From Clavelina lepadiformis (lineage: Eukaryota; Chordata; Ascidiacea; Aplousobranchia; Clavelinidae), in the NCBI RefSeq assembly GCF_947623445.1, contig NC_135242.1, positions 20,832,001-20,896,000 of the forward strand: a stretch of DNA of 64,000 bases. Reading direction: 5' to 3'. The position numbers and the translations under genes are program-made. The notes beneath the pieces were generated by a model that ran no database searches, was not told the origin of the DNA, and worked only from the letters and a program-made list of their open reading frames with translations. Below are positions 1-12,339 of the stretch, piece after piece (the first letter of the stretch is position 1; every line of letters begins with the position of its first letter).

Positions 1-2830
1 AAATCGAGTTTCTCGACTGCTTTGTTTCTTGTTTGTCGGTCGATCCACTTGTAAGCGGCCAGCATTTTACGAAATGCTTGCCGCAGATTTTCGAACATTT
101 GCTCAACCTTTGTGTAAAAGTTATGCAGTAGGCTTACATTTAGAAACCATCAGTATAGGTCTAGTTAATAAGCTAACTTACCATATTCTTGTTATTTTCA
201 GAAAAAGCTTCTGATAGAAAAAGGGTAGCGACAGGCATGTGAAAATATTTCTCAGTGTCATATGTGCAGACTTTCCATCGCGCCGGCTCGGCTGATACAC
301 CATACAGAGTATCTTTGAACGGTTGGCGTGTCTCCCTTAGGTCCGAGCTCATGTAGATTACCCTGGCTTGGAGAACGCTCCATATGAGGTAGTTATGAAT
401 CAGTCTACAACGATAGATGTACTGTAATAGTACTGTCTTAAGCTAATGTACTATATTTGCTGTATGATTGCCGTAACTTTTTTCAACGTTTAATGAAAAA
501 ATGGCCGGTTGTTTGTTTTAACCATAATGTTTTTATTTCGGCACTAGGCCTACTATCTAATTTGTAGCAACGCTTTAACAATTTTTTTATAAGTTATGCT
601 GCTTTGGTTGCCCTAAATTTCCTTTTGGATCCTCATTGGGATAGCCCTTTTTACGGAAACAAAACCATGCCTGACGTACGGTGGAGGCCGTTGAACAGTC
701 AACAGATGTATAGCCTACTAGTAATCTTAAAAGAAGAATTATCAAAAAAGTCAATAAATATTTAAAGCAAATACCCAGCCTCGGTGCTTAAACACACTCG
801 TGTTTTCCATTTATGATGCCAACAAAGTTTTTCAAGTAGTTCATGTCGTAAACTACAATCTTTTCATCGGCGTCCACCGTAATAGCCGTTGCAGACAAAA
901 CTGTGTTGACGTAATCCGTCCAATTTAGACCAGAAACCTCGTTCGCAAGTTCTTGTAACGACATCTTGTTATAGCTGCTAGTAATATTTCGAGTTTCGCT
1001 TTTTGGTTTGACTGCTCGTGCAATATCGGTTTCTAACTGGACAATCTGTGAATAAAACCTGAGCTTGTATAATCGCTTATAATTTAATTTCTAGATGTGG
1101 AATTTTCTTTTCACTTTAAATAGGCCATACATGAATTAGTCGTGCGAACTTCGATGTTTTTGATTGACATTGATATGTTTGGTTACTCAAGATTAATACA
1201 CACCTGATCAACAACAGATTCGGTTGTGTCAGAATTTGCCTTGTCACCAGCAACCATTGTGATAAAGTCAGACATAAACTTGCGATAACCAGGATGTGTT
1301 TTTTGTCTTAAACCATCGTCCAAATAGTATTTGCGATCGGTTAGTCCAAGATCGGGCTTACCTATCTATGATTGTTGTTTTGAATTTATAAGATTACCTT
1401 GTACAAAGCTAATTCGACACACAACAGCTTCTCATTACAAGTTACCTGGAAAATGTTTGCGCTAGAATCTTTCTCATCTTTCCCCACCCAGGCCGATAAG
1501 ATTGCTTTACTGCTAAAACCAGAAGTGAATGCGCCTAATGTTTTTTCCAAGTTGAATGAATCTCTATCAAAAGAATCACCGATCACCGGCCAACCTCCCA
1601 TTTGCTTGATGAGCTCCAGTACAGGTTCCACACCGAGGGAATCGAGTTTTGCTAAATGTTGTAGATATTTTTGTGTGTTGCACTTAAAAAATTATTTGTT
1701 TAGAGACATTTTGCAATAACTGTTAGTAAGTTTCAAGTACCAAAGAAGGAATAAGTAAGCTATAAAACCTGCGTGGCAGCGCTAAATGTATATGGTACAT
1801 ATGGCCTATATACGGAATGTTTTAAACCATGCTGTCTTTATGCTTACTTGTATTCATACACGAAGCGTAAAATTCTTTCGCCTTCTTAATTGAATCTCGA
1901 TCGTCTTCGGAAAGTGTTTCCAAAACGCCTTGATATAGAATATTTATTCAACTTAAATGTGTTCAGATTAAATAAAACAATATCTCCCGGCCTTGAAAAT
2001 CGAGATTAATATGCTTATACTGCAAGAGAACTTGTTCCAACCAAAACTTAATCTTTTTCATAATTTTAAGCTGAAAAGCAACTTCTACAATAGCTGTAAA
2101 CTGTATAGCAATATTTATATTTTCAGTTAGTGTTCTTCGGTTGATTATTTTGCGGTTGCCGCGACGTGTATAGAGTTTCAAGCCGTCAGTTCAAAAAATG
2201 TACTTTTTGCACTTTCTGTTGTTATATTATTCGCTTGCAAATCCCTGTAACGCTTTCTTCGTATTAAAATGATTGGTAGTCTTCTTACGTTTTCGTATTT
2301 GTTTATTTCTTTCATCCACTTCTGTGAAAGTGGATACTGTTTGCCAGCGGTCAGGAATGATCCAATCTCTGATAAAACCTCCGCACGCGTAACCGTAGAA
2401 ATCTTCACACGGATTAACATCTCGATCCATGTAGCTTAATATGCCGGCAGCTTTGAAAAACGTGAACACAATTTTATGCAAAAGTATAATGCCTTGTTCG
2501 ATGACAAATGAGCTATCAAGAGTTTTGATTCTTATCGAAAACAGAAAATCTAATTACGAGTAAAGTTATTGTCTATTGAAGTTTCACTGTAGCTTTGCAA
2601 CATTATGAAGTATATTGGGTTTAAGGTAAACTGTAGTATGTAGTATGACAGTAATTATTAATTAATTTCAAGTTATCAGCTCAAATTTTGTTGTTTTGCT
2701 GCAATTTACAAAACGTACTGTAATGAATATAGCCAAAGCACAAAGTCGTTTTACCTGCTCTAACACAGTCTGGCGACCTGGCGAGCCTGCGTGTGTGCCG
2801 AGGGTCAATTTCGTATATAACGGATGAATA
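1..2830 (-). CDS. M13 family zinc metallopeptidase (neprilysin/ECE-like), partial
   Basis: Partial gene for an M13 peptidase, a family of mostly type II membrane ectoenzymes that cut small peptides. Exons read on the minus strand, 5' to 3': about 2830-2755, 2450-2289, 1928-1848, 1651-1446, 1356-1204, 1045-798, 404-182, 107-1; all joins keep frame and use GT/AG. The 2450 exon carries the hallmark N-terminal block DVNPCEDFYGYACGGF. The next exons give AKEFYASCMN, then SANIFQ joined to PDLGLTDRKYYLD, then NYLIWSVLQ, ARWKVC and AYKWIDRQTR, in the order expected for the family. The zinc-binding HExxH and ExxxD motifs lie beyond the left edge, so activity and subfamily cannot be judged. The first exon is placed only because SPDCVRA joins in frame to AGILSYMD; its start, and any membrane anchor, were not found. 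A 6-frame view alone hides most of these exons. Confidence 0.88.
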
Positions 2831-3550
2831 TCGCTGGTCTCGACTTGTTCGTTATATGCGAGTTCTACTGTATTTCACATTAGTTTTTATGGTTGCCGGT
2901 ACTTCAGGTGAAACTTCCAACTAAGAAGCTAACTGACAAACCATCAGCAAATCACATTCAGCTTGGATTGGCCAGTCTATCGACTACCATGGTCACCTAT
3001 TCGATCTAATACTAGTTCACGTTTAATCTCACCTTAGTCTGTTTCACCGTATTACGTCGTTTAGCAACAAAGCGATCGATCTAACAGTCGTACTATGAAG
3101 CGTTAATGACTAGTTTTAGCTTAAAACGAGGTTATAAGTTTCTGAAAAGATAGCCAAATTTCGAAAAAGACCAGTGCACAAAGCTAAAACTGCAACTTCC
3201 TTTCACAAACTAGTACATAGAGACCGAATTTTCAGCATATGCTTTTACTATACGTAGTGCACCAAAATGTATTTACATTGGCGATGTCCATTATTGCACA
3301 AAGGCGTTTCTTGATCTAGGAACTGTAGCACAAATATGCAATCAATATCACCACATTTTCACACATTAGAGCGTTCCGGAATATGGCATAAACAGAACTG
3401 TATCACTTCGCTTATTAATCAGTAATGGAGCGTGGACACAGGTTTAGGATATTTGATACAAATACATGAAAACGTATAAATAACCACTCTCTAAAAAGAC
3501 AACTTTTCTTCAGAGGAGTTTGTACAAGCACTGTACGTTCGCGGCTACAA
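2831..3550. other. Intergenic: M13 gene 5' side to COPB2 3' end
   Basis: This stretch must hold the promoter and any remaining N-terminal exon or exons of the M13 gene, as well as the 3' UTR of COPB2; both genes run on the minus strand. I see no convincing signal-anchor exon and no other gene here. Confidence 0.5.
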
Positions 3551-6500
3551 TCAATCATCCAAAAGTTCGTCGTCTAAGTTAATATCGCTTGTGTCTACAT
3601 CATCGTCTAGTTCCAGATTTTCTATGTCAAGCTCCAAATCCTGTAAAAAGATAAAAACATTATTCAAGAGTTCTATTGTGGCTAACGCAATGTACAAGCC
3701 ATAAAACCAAGAACACCAAACTGAAAAGAGCAAGTTGTTATTATAACACACTTTACTACGGTTTATAAAAATTAATAAGAAGCAGACCTGGACTACTGGA
3801 TTCAAATGACGACATACAAATGTATGTTGGTAAAATAATGTCATGTAGACAAATAATAAATTAATGGTGTTGATGATCAATTTTCAAATCAAAATCGGAA
3901 AATCAGTCAGAATTTTTAAACATTAAAAAATTAAAATTCATCTGTTAGCATCCAAAACAATTTATCATTAGCATTACAAACATATATTCTACGAATTGCA
4001 AAATGAAAAAAATTATAGCAGCATGCTCAGAAAGCTATTCGTGCGCTATCTACGTCAAAGTCATCCAGCGTCCTTTTGTCTTGTGACACCTTTGCGTCGT
4101 TCTGTGCTGGCTTCTGCTCTGCAATTTCAGAGGGTTCAGGTGTATCATTGTTTGCCTCTGATGCCTGGAAATTCAGTTGAAACAAATTATAAAAGGAAAC
4201 GATCGACGCAATAGCAAGGATGCAGGTGAGTATTAGTTACAACCACCAGGCAAAAACAAAACCAAGCAAATGGGTTAAACTCTTTCATTTTTCTGGAAAA
4301 TGAGAAAAAATTGTACAAACCTCAGGAACAGGGGATGGATCAGGTTTAATTAAAGGAATAGAAACTTCTGGAACAATCTCATCTTCCTACAAATTATATC
4401 ATGCATCAGGAACAAAATTTAATTATCATTAAGAAATAAAACAAAAATCGTGCAAACTGACTCAACTCGATAAACAATTAAACATGAAACAACCAAAAAA
4501 ATTTCAAAACATATAATTATGTTTTAAATTTGACGAGACATTCAAAGCACACAACTAACATGCCTAGTATAATATAATATACGACGTTACAAAAATCACC
4601 TCTGCTTTTTCGGTACTGCTGTCTTTAAAGTCAACGGATTCTTCTAGAACATTGCGGTCATCGTTGCTCTTCATAAATAAACAAAAAATTAGCATAAGCA
4701 AGTTATTAACCTAACCAGACTGGCTACTTGATTAGATGGTGGAAATGAAAAAGCATGAGCAATCGTATACTGTTTAATAGTAAGTTAATATAGTGACAAA
4801 CAATAAATCTAATTAGACACAACTACTTAGAATTTAAGATACTCACTGGAGTCATAGGATAATGAGCAGCTGAGCGTGGCTCCTCTGTTGCTGCTAGATA
4901 TCTCTCAGCAACCAAACTCTGAGCCATGTTGGGGAACAGATTCTCGTATTGTTCAGGATCAGCAAGTGCGTCCGATGCCCTTTTGTTCGTTTGTGCTAGA
5001 TTTTCTTTCCATAGTTGCACAACTCTGTTATTTCACAAGATGCAAAAAAGTGAAGTTAGTGTGGTCAATTATACATGAGTAGCTGGTGCTCATACAATGA
5101 TTTGAACCTACTGAACAATAAAAAATATTTAAAGTACCGCAAAAAAATTTTTTCGACTCATATACCTTGAAACTTGGCTAGGCAAGTATGTCCTTGCAAA
5201 GAATGCTGCTTCTGGGAGTCGGTTTGTGTTGATAAGGAGCTCCAGACACTTTGAAGTTTGTCCAGTTATGAAGTAACTCAGAAAAGCAACATTATTTTTA
5301 CCTGAATAAAAAAAAGTAAAGTCATAACAACCAGAACATAGCTTTGTATCAGTAGGAGCTAGTTGCAGTAAAGTGTACAGCACTGCATTTTAACCCAAGA
5401 GAAGGAAGAAAGGCGTGACAATGATTCTGCTTCCCGAACGCATCTTGGTCTTACAAAATTAAGTAACAAACTTCTTGTTTTTATTAACTTCTACCTCCAG
5501 CTTCAGCGCCTTCAGCAAGGGATTTCACCATCGGGGCATTACCAGCAGATGTGGCTAAAAGAAGCAATCCTCCAAAATCTTCAGCTTGTTTTAAGCATTC
5601 TTGAGCTAATCCAAACTCACACTTGCTGGTGGCAAGTTCAGCAAGCTGTTTCCATTTTTGCTCAGCCTAAGGATTATCAGAATTAAATGAATTGGTAGCT
5701 TCACAACATTTCGCAATAGAACCTCTACTGGAGCAGTGTAAAGAAATATTTAGACTACTAGCTATATTCGAAGTAGCAAGCGCTAACCTGTGCTTCCTTT
5801 GCAAGTTGATATGCAACCTTGAGGTCACCGAGACCAAGAGCGAGCTCAAACTTATGCTCAGGATCACTGGTTACAGCCATGGCTTGGGGTTTGAAACCCT
5901 GTGGGCACAAAATCAACGAAACTTACTACATAACAAAACAACCTCAAACTTCGGAATTTAAGTGCAGTGAAATCTTGAAATCCAGACTGAATGAATATCA
6001 AAGCTATTTCTCATGTGCACCTGTTTTTCTAAGAAATGAGCCACTCGGGTTCGTTGGTCTTTTGGAATGGACGGAAGAACTTTATCTGCAGTTTCAAAAT
6101 CCTGTCTCATCACTGCAGTTTGGTACTCAAGCACTGACAGCAGAAGTGAGTAACTCACCTGGACAAAAAATCAACAGCATAAACAATGCAGCAACTTGCA
6201 ACACATTAATGTATTTAATTAAAGGGTTTGTATTTGGGTCCTATACCTACCACATTCAATTCTTTGTCACCAAGGTACAGTCTATTATCACTTGGCATAT
6301 ATCCAAGAAGATAAAGAGTCCTGCAGGCGAAAAAAATAAAAAATATTCAAAAGTTTTATTGCTATAACATAAGCCAGGTTGGATTGATACATAACAAAAC
6401 TTCTTCGTTAGTTTAGAAGAAAGCATAGCACCTGTCCAGGTGGGCAATGGTGACAATCTCCCCACCAACAAAGTAGTTTAGTCTATTGACGGAGTTTGTG

Positions 6501-9500
6501 TAAATGAAACAATCACCAACCCACAAACCAGTCTTCACAATTTCTTCCACCTCGCCAAGGTCCTGGTAAATAAAGAAAACATAAAAAGTGTGCGGTCATC
6601 GTAACAGTCAATTTTGTTTATTTAACATTCCGTTATGTGTAGAAGTGTTGATTTCTTAAAATACTTGGGATTACTACAGTGTTATATTGCAGTAATATCT
6701 TTTTTAATTAGCGTATAACAATTATTACAAACATCATTAAAGACATCGGTGATTCCATCTTCTGTGATCAAGTCACTGTTTTCTTTTGCTTCTTCCACTT
6801 TAGACTGATCATATTTCAAGATGTAGAAGGACTCTTCTGTGGTTATACAAACCAAGTCTCCATTATCTGACCAGAAGACCTGCAGAAATAAGTTTAAGGT
6901 TTACCTTTCAATTACTTCTTGTGTGTATGAACAGCTGTTGTATATGAAGGCCAAATGACACGAGCCACGGCAAACATTAATGTTTTCATAGAAATGACAG
7001 AAATAATTATATAGAAGCATAAAAACATTTGTTAAATATGGTATTGTTTGTCTTGTCAACAAATGCAGTTGCACTAGCAGAGATGGACATACATTCTTCG
7101 GGTTGATTTCAATTCTTCTGACTAACTCCAGGTTTTCCCAGTCATAGAAGGCAAGTCCTTGACTGGTACGAACTCCGAGAAGGTACCCCCCATAAATTGC
7201 CTCAGCACCAAAATCAGGCTTAAAAGATTTTCTTTCCTTGAAATTCTTGAAGAGCTTCACCGAGGTGGTGCTCTCACGAACAGCATACCTTGATGACACA
7301 CATGGTCAACAAATTGAACAGTCTATTACATTAGATGTGTGACGACTGATTTGACGAGTAAATTTCGAAACATGAAATTGCATCGAATATTAATGTTTAT
7401 TTGCATATTTGAACCAGTTATTCTTTAAATGTTTGAAGGAAAAGAATATTGTTGCTTTTATAAAGAACATACGGTCATTTGACTCTTGACATTAATGAGT
7501 AAGTTTGCAAATATTGCTGTTATACACGTTTTTGATTTAGTGTTAATGAACTTTGCTACGGCTAAAAATGACAATTTTCTTCGATAAAATATTTTAGCAC
7601 TAGATAAAATATAAAAACATTCATTTTCCTATAAAATAATAAAAATTACTTGAAACAGTTTTGTTGTGATTGATTGGTGCAAGTTAAAATAAATTTCTTA
7701 CTCTGACGAATCATTGGCCCAGGTGAATTCAAGTGCTGATCCAAATGCTTTGTTTCTAAGTGCCATCGCTGTATAGATGATGTACTCTCCGTCTCCACAA
7801 ACAACCACAAACCTTCCATTGGCATTGTGCTTTAGATTTTGTGGATAAACCTCGCAACTACCCATGTCTTTTACTTGTAATTGCAACCGTTCTCCATCTT
7901 TGTAATCTTGATCTAAACAAGAGATATAAATTGGGCAAAATATGACAATTACCATAACATATACAATGTGGTAAGTCATAAAATATACCCAATGCAAATA
8001 TATATCATGCCCCACCTGTCATAGCTTTAAGGTTGGCCTGCTGTATTTCTGAGTGCTTGGCCCAGATAATCTTTCCATTATTATCCATGGACATGGCAGG
8101 TTCCTCTCGACCAAGCTTAATCATGATGCTGCCATCATCATAACCAAGACCAACATTATTCGAACCCTGCAATAAGAACACAAGAAAACTTAATACAAAA
8201 AAAAGCAAAACTTAAACTGAAACAAATTGAACTTAAAAACAGAAAAAATACATAAACAGGAGGAGCTTCATAGCGTAACTTTGTTTGAAAAGGATTTTAT
8301 ACAGCTCTAAGTAATTTAACAGGTCTGTGATAAATGCCTATGTAGTAGTAATACCATGTGTGGAACACCCTATTACTGTTATACCGTGTTTACGTACACC
8401 TAATCTATTTTGTGATCAAAACATGACTAAAACTGAAATGACTGCAATACCTTCATTGCACTGATGCACCAAACCCTTTCCATTCCATAATTTAGAGTAG
8501 TTTCCAATCTGTAAGTGTTGGCATGCCAGATTTTAATGGTACCTTTATGCAAAATAACCTTTGAAAGCTTGGTGATCAACTAGTCATGACTTACCACAAA
8601 ACAATAACCAAAAACTCAATACGTGTTTCTAAGATTTTTAATGTTCACAAGGATAAATATATAATACAAGCACGAAATATGCACACATTAAATTCTTTTA
8701 ACTTGCCATCAACATACCGTCCTCAGATCCAGTCAAGATAATAGGCAGCTCAGGATGAAAACTGACACAAACAACGTTTTGAGAATGACCTTCCAATGTC
8801 TGGACACAAGTTTTGTTTTGATAATCCCAGATTTTCGTCTGTCTGTCATCAGCTCCAGAAATAAGGTAGGGTTTGTCTCCACCATTGTAATAGTCAACGC
8901 AGTTTACACCTAAGGATGTAAAATGAAAGATGACCCACATAAAAAATAGACATATATATGTATATAAAAAGTAGGCTTATATTTACAATAAAGTTGACAA
9001 AAACATCTAGAATTAGTTAAAAAAGGTAAAAACATTTTCCTAAAATAAAGAAAAACTTGTAGCTTTGCAAAACTTGGTAAAAAAACAACTATGTATGTAG
9101 TATGTACATACAGTATATAGCCTACCACTTTTGCAACAAGCCCAATAAATTTTACAGTCAGTCCTATTTTACCTTTTTCATGGCCTTCCAGTGTAAAATT
9201 TGGGGTTGGTGAACCAAGCTGCCAGACTTTAATGGTATGATCTAGAGAAGCACTAGCAAACTGGTTGTTGTCTTTTGGATTGATAACTATTTGCATAACA
9301 TAGTGGGTGTGTCCCTCAAAAACTTGGGCACAATTCCACTTCTTGTCCCAGTCCCATAGCTTTATAAGCATATCATCTGGAACACAAGTATGTCAACCAC
9401 ATTGTTAAAATAAAAATTATCATAAACACATAGGCTTCGTTTTATTGCATATAACTATATTTATAAGTAGGTCGGTAGCTTACCACTTGATGTAAGTATG

Positions 9501-10507
9501 TAAGACTGGGTGGGATGAATAGCGATGGAGCGAATGTAATCAGTATGAGCTTCAAATGAGTGAACGCGTTCCAACGTGTTGTAATTAAAAACACGCACGG
9601 TCATGTCATCCTGAAAAAGGAATTGGATAATATACATACAAATCTCTGAAGTTTTTAACTATCAAATACTCTGAAAGGTAATCTATCCCAACAACAAGAA
9701 TAGTAGTTACAAGAAGACAACTTACAGATCCAGTAACCACCCAATTCTTCCTTGCAATAAAACGAGTGGCTCGAACTGGAAGATCACATACTTCAAATGA
9801 TTTTACCAATGTTTGTGATTCATGATTCCAAATATGAACATTTCCTATAATAAAAGACCATAAAAGCAAAAATTTTATGACACCATAGAAGCAATCAGTT
9901 AATTCTTCTAATTTTCTTCGCATTAACAAAATAGATCCTTTCTGAGTTATGGCCATCATCTTGTTTTGGGTGGCAAGATTGATCGCCAATACTAACAATG
10001 GAAATTGTCGACGCACTTTGATTCTTTTTTAAATTGAAAGCATTTTGGGCATCGGCTTGCAAATATTTTGCAACTAAAAGTAATAAACAAAGTAGACCTA
10101 TTGCGCAAATTTGAAATTTTCTGCACATTTTATATACTTTATTTGGGAGCTCTGCTTACCATTGTACAAAGAAACTAGCATCCATGGTTCACTTGGATGC
10201 AAGTCCACGCACTTCACACGATCAGATCGCGCACTGAGTTTCCTTTTAATGTCAAGCCGAAGTGGCTGTAAATCAAAAAATGGAATAGTAAACCTAAAGC
10301 ACTTTTAAGCTTAACAGTAAACAGTTATCAAAAATGTCTTGTCAAGTAACAGTGTATCTATAGTAACACACAATTTTTCCAAAATATCTAATGCGTATAT
10401 TACCGGTTAACCCAAAACTTATAAATCACAAGTTTCCAAGTTTAGGACAATGTAACTTCAGAACTTTTAAATCTAAACAAGCTAATCTTGTAAAATTGGC
10501 TTACCAT
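3551..10507 (-). CDS. COPB2: Coatomer subunit beta' (COPB2), complete
   Basis: Subunit of the COPI coat that drives retrograde Golgi-to-ER transport; its propellers bind dilysine cargo tails. Coding exons (minus): 10507-10505, 10265-10160, 9844-9726, 9610-9484, 9376-9173, 8909-8718, 8542-8451, 8166-8016, 7912-7702, 7288-7093, 6879-6733, 6562-6432, 6320-6251, 6158-6021, 5898-5788, 5666-5495, 5301-5166, 5024-4847, 4668-4600, 4386-4321, 4164-4054, 3640-3551. They total 2820 nt, 939 aa (human 906). The first coding exon is only the ATG, followed by a GTAAG donor; the next exon opens with [12 protein letters not shown]-terminal WD40 repeats show [29 protein letters not shown] and [17 protein letters not shown]. 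The middle region has [11 protein letters not shown] and [17 protein letters not shown]. The C-terminal helical part has [19 protein letters not shown]. The acidic tail ends NLDDELLDD. The middle of the tail (4321-4668) is poorly conserved, so the exons there are the least certain. Confidence 0.96.
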
Positions 10508-12339
10508 TTTAATACTTTCAAGTCCACTAAATAACGGGTTGTTTTTTTTGGCTTCTTACCTACTGAAATTTAAGGATTTTCGTGAAGTATCGTCGTTGTT
10601 TTTAAAGTCAATAAACAATAAAAACTCTTCCAACCAAAATACCACAACTGCTGTCTCACCAACATGAAAATGATGACGCGTTGGAAGTTTTTTCGCAGTG
10701 ATGATAGGTGGCGCCAAAGATTTATATAGGCAATACAAGGTCTATCCTTTTTCAAATACAGAGCTTTCATCGCATACTTCAGGCTTTTTTCAGATTCATT
10801 TCATGTGTTATTTTTCCCATTCAATTTGTTCATCATTAACTATCATTGCTATAAATTTTTTTTTATAAACATTACATGTATAAGCATACCTAGCATGATT
10901 GTTCGTAAAAATATAGCTATATTTGCTAGACCTGGATAATCACAAGTAATCACACGCGCACACGCCTCTCTACTATACAAAGACACATACCTGTCCAAAC
11001 CGTCTGTCAATTATTTTCACATTCTTTTCGATACCGCAGTGATCTTAATATTAACTCACTTTATACATGTAACATAATTTAAGCATGTTAAGTTAAGCAG
11101 ATATCAAGGTTGATTTGAGACCCAAAAATACAGATTGCTGAACATAACGCCACCCATCTCCAAATTTGATATGCATGTATGGAATAAGCACAACAGTTAA
11201 ATATTTGATTTGGTATCTCCTAATGACATTTCATTTGACACGTGCCATTTCGAGTGGTTAGATAGGCTACTTCATATTTAAGGTTTGCATTAGAAGTAAA
11301 ACGATCAGTTTATTCAGAATTTTCAAAATGTGCGACGCAATACGTCAGAGTTATTTTTGAATTCAGTCTTTCCTTGGTTTTTAATCTGTTCATTGCAGCA
11401 AAATGTTAACAAATGAAGTATTTTCCTATCTCACTATGCAGTCCCATGTGGTTGTAAACTTGTAATGATACTTAAAACGCGAATTACCTAACGGCATGTT
11501 TGTGAAGCGATATGTAACACAGAACATGAAAAGGCTTAGCGCCCTAGCAAAACTCATTGCCAATTACCCTAAAACTGGAGTAGGATCTAGCCTACCGTTT
11601 TAACAGACTGATACATGCTCTAGCGATTGTGAATCACTTCATAATTAAAAGGTAGCCTTGATATTTGAACACGTTTGTGACATTACATAAAACCATTTTG
11701 GAGTAGTTCAAATTTTGCAACGAGCCCCTTAAAGGTTACAACAAAATGCCAAAGCAGGAATAAAATAGAACGCTACATAGCGGCCGTTAAAACAGTGACA
11801 CTTCACAGAGTAGCTGTATGAATAAAGGTTTCCACGTGGACCACGTTGGCCCAAGTTGTACAGTAAATCATGCCAATTACGTAACCAGTATCGATTAGAA
11901 ATCTTTGACAAATTAATAAACTGGTTTGCTAGAACTAACGAATTGAAGTTGGTTGATAGACATTCTGACCACCATAGCTAGCCACAAGCAACATCGTAGA
12001 TTTAAATAAGGAAAGCGTACACAAGAAAAAAAGACAACAGACATCATTGCACCTACGAGTGGAAAGAAGCGCAGTCATTGGTCAGCGCGGTTGCCCGGTA
12101 TAATGTTTTCATGATTTTGTTTCAAAGTTATACATTTCCATCTAGTAAATTATCTGCAGACATCAATGTAGACTATAATGTCAATGATTTGCATATTATA
12201 GCACAGTTGAATATCGAGCTTTAAATACGCAATAACAGAAGCATAGCAATATAGTCCAAATAAGGCAAATTCTAGATGATCAAAATGAGAAAGGTTGCAG
12301 TTCAAAAAATCGCGCACTAACAACACCTTGCCCAATATT
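10508..12339. other. Intergenic: COPB2 promoter side and AMBRA1 3' side
   Basis: COPB2 transcribes leftward from here, and AMBRA1 ends at 12340 going the same way. The stretch therefore holds the COPB2 promoter and 5' UTR (just right of 10507) and the AMBRA1 3' UTR. I found no further coding sequence, RNA gene or repeat. Confidence 0.6.

Noticed and set aside
29..214. 61-codon plus-strand ORF at the left edge
   Set aside because: Overlaps antisense to two well-supported M13 exons.
2755..2840. Alternative reading of the M13 first exon in another frame (KLTLGTHAGSPGRQTVLEQ)
   Set aside because: It looks protein-like and ends at the same donor, but is out of phase with the clear M13 exon that follows; the phase-1 frame gives the family-like CVRA-AGILSYMD join.
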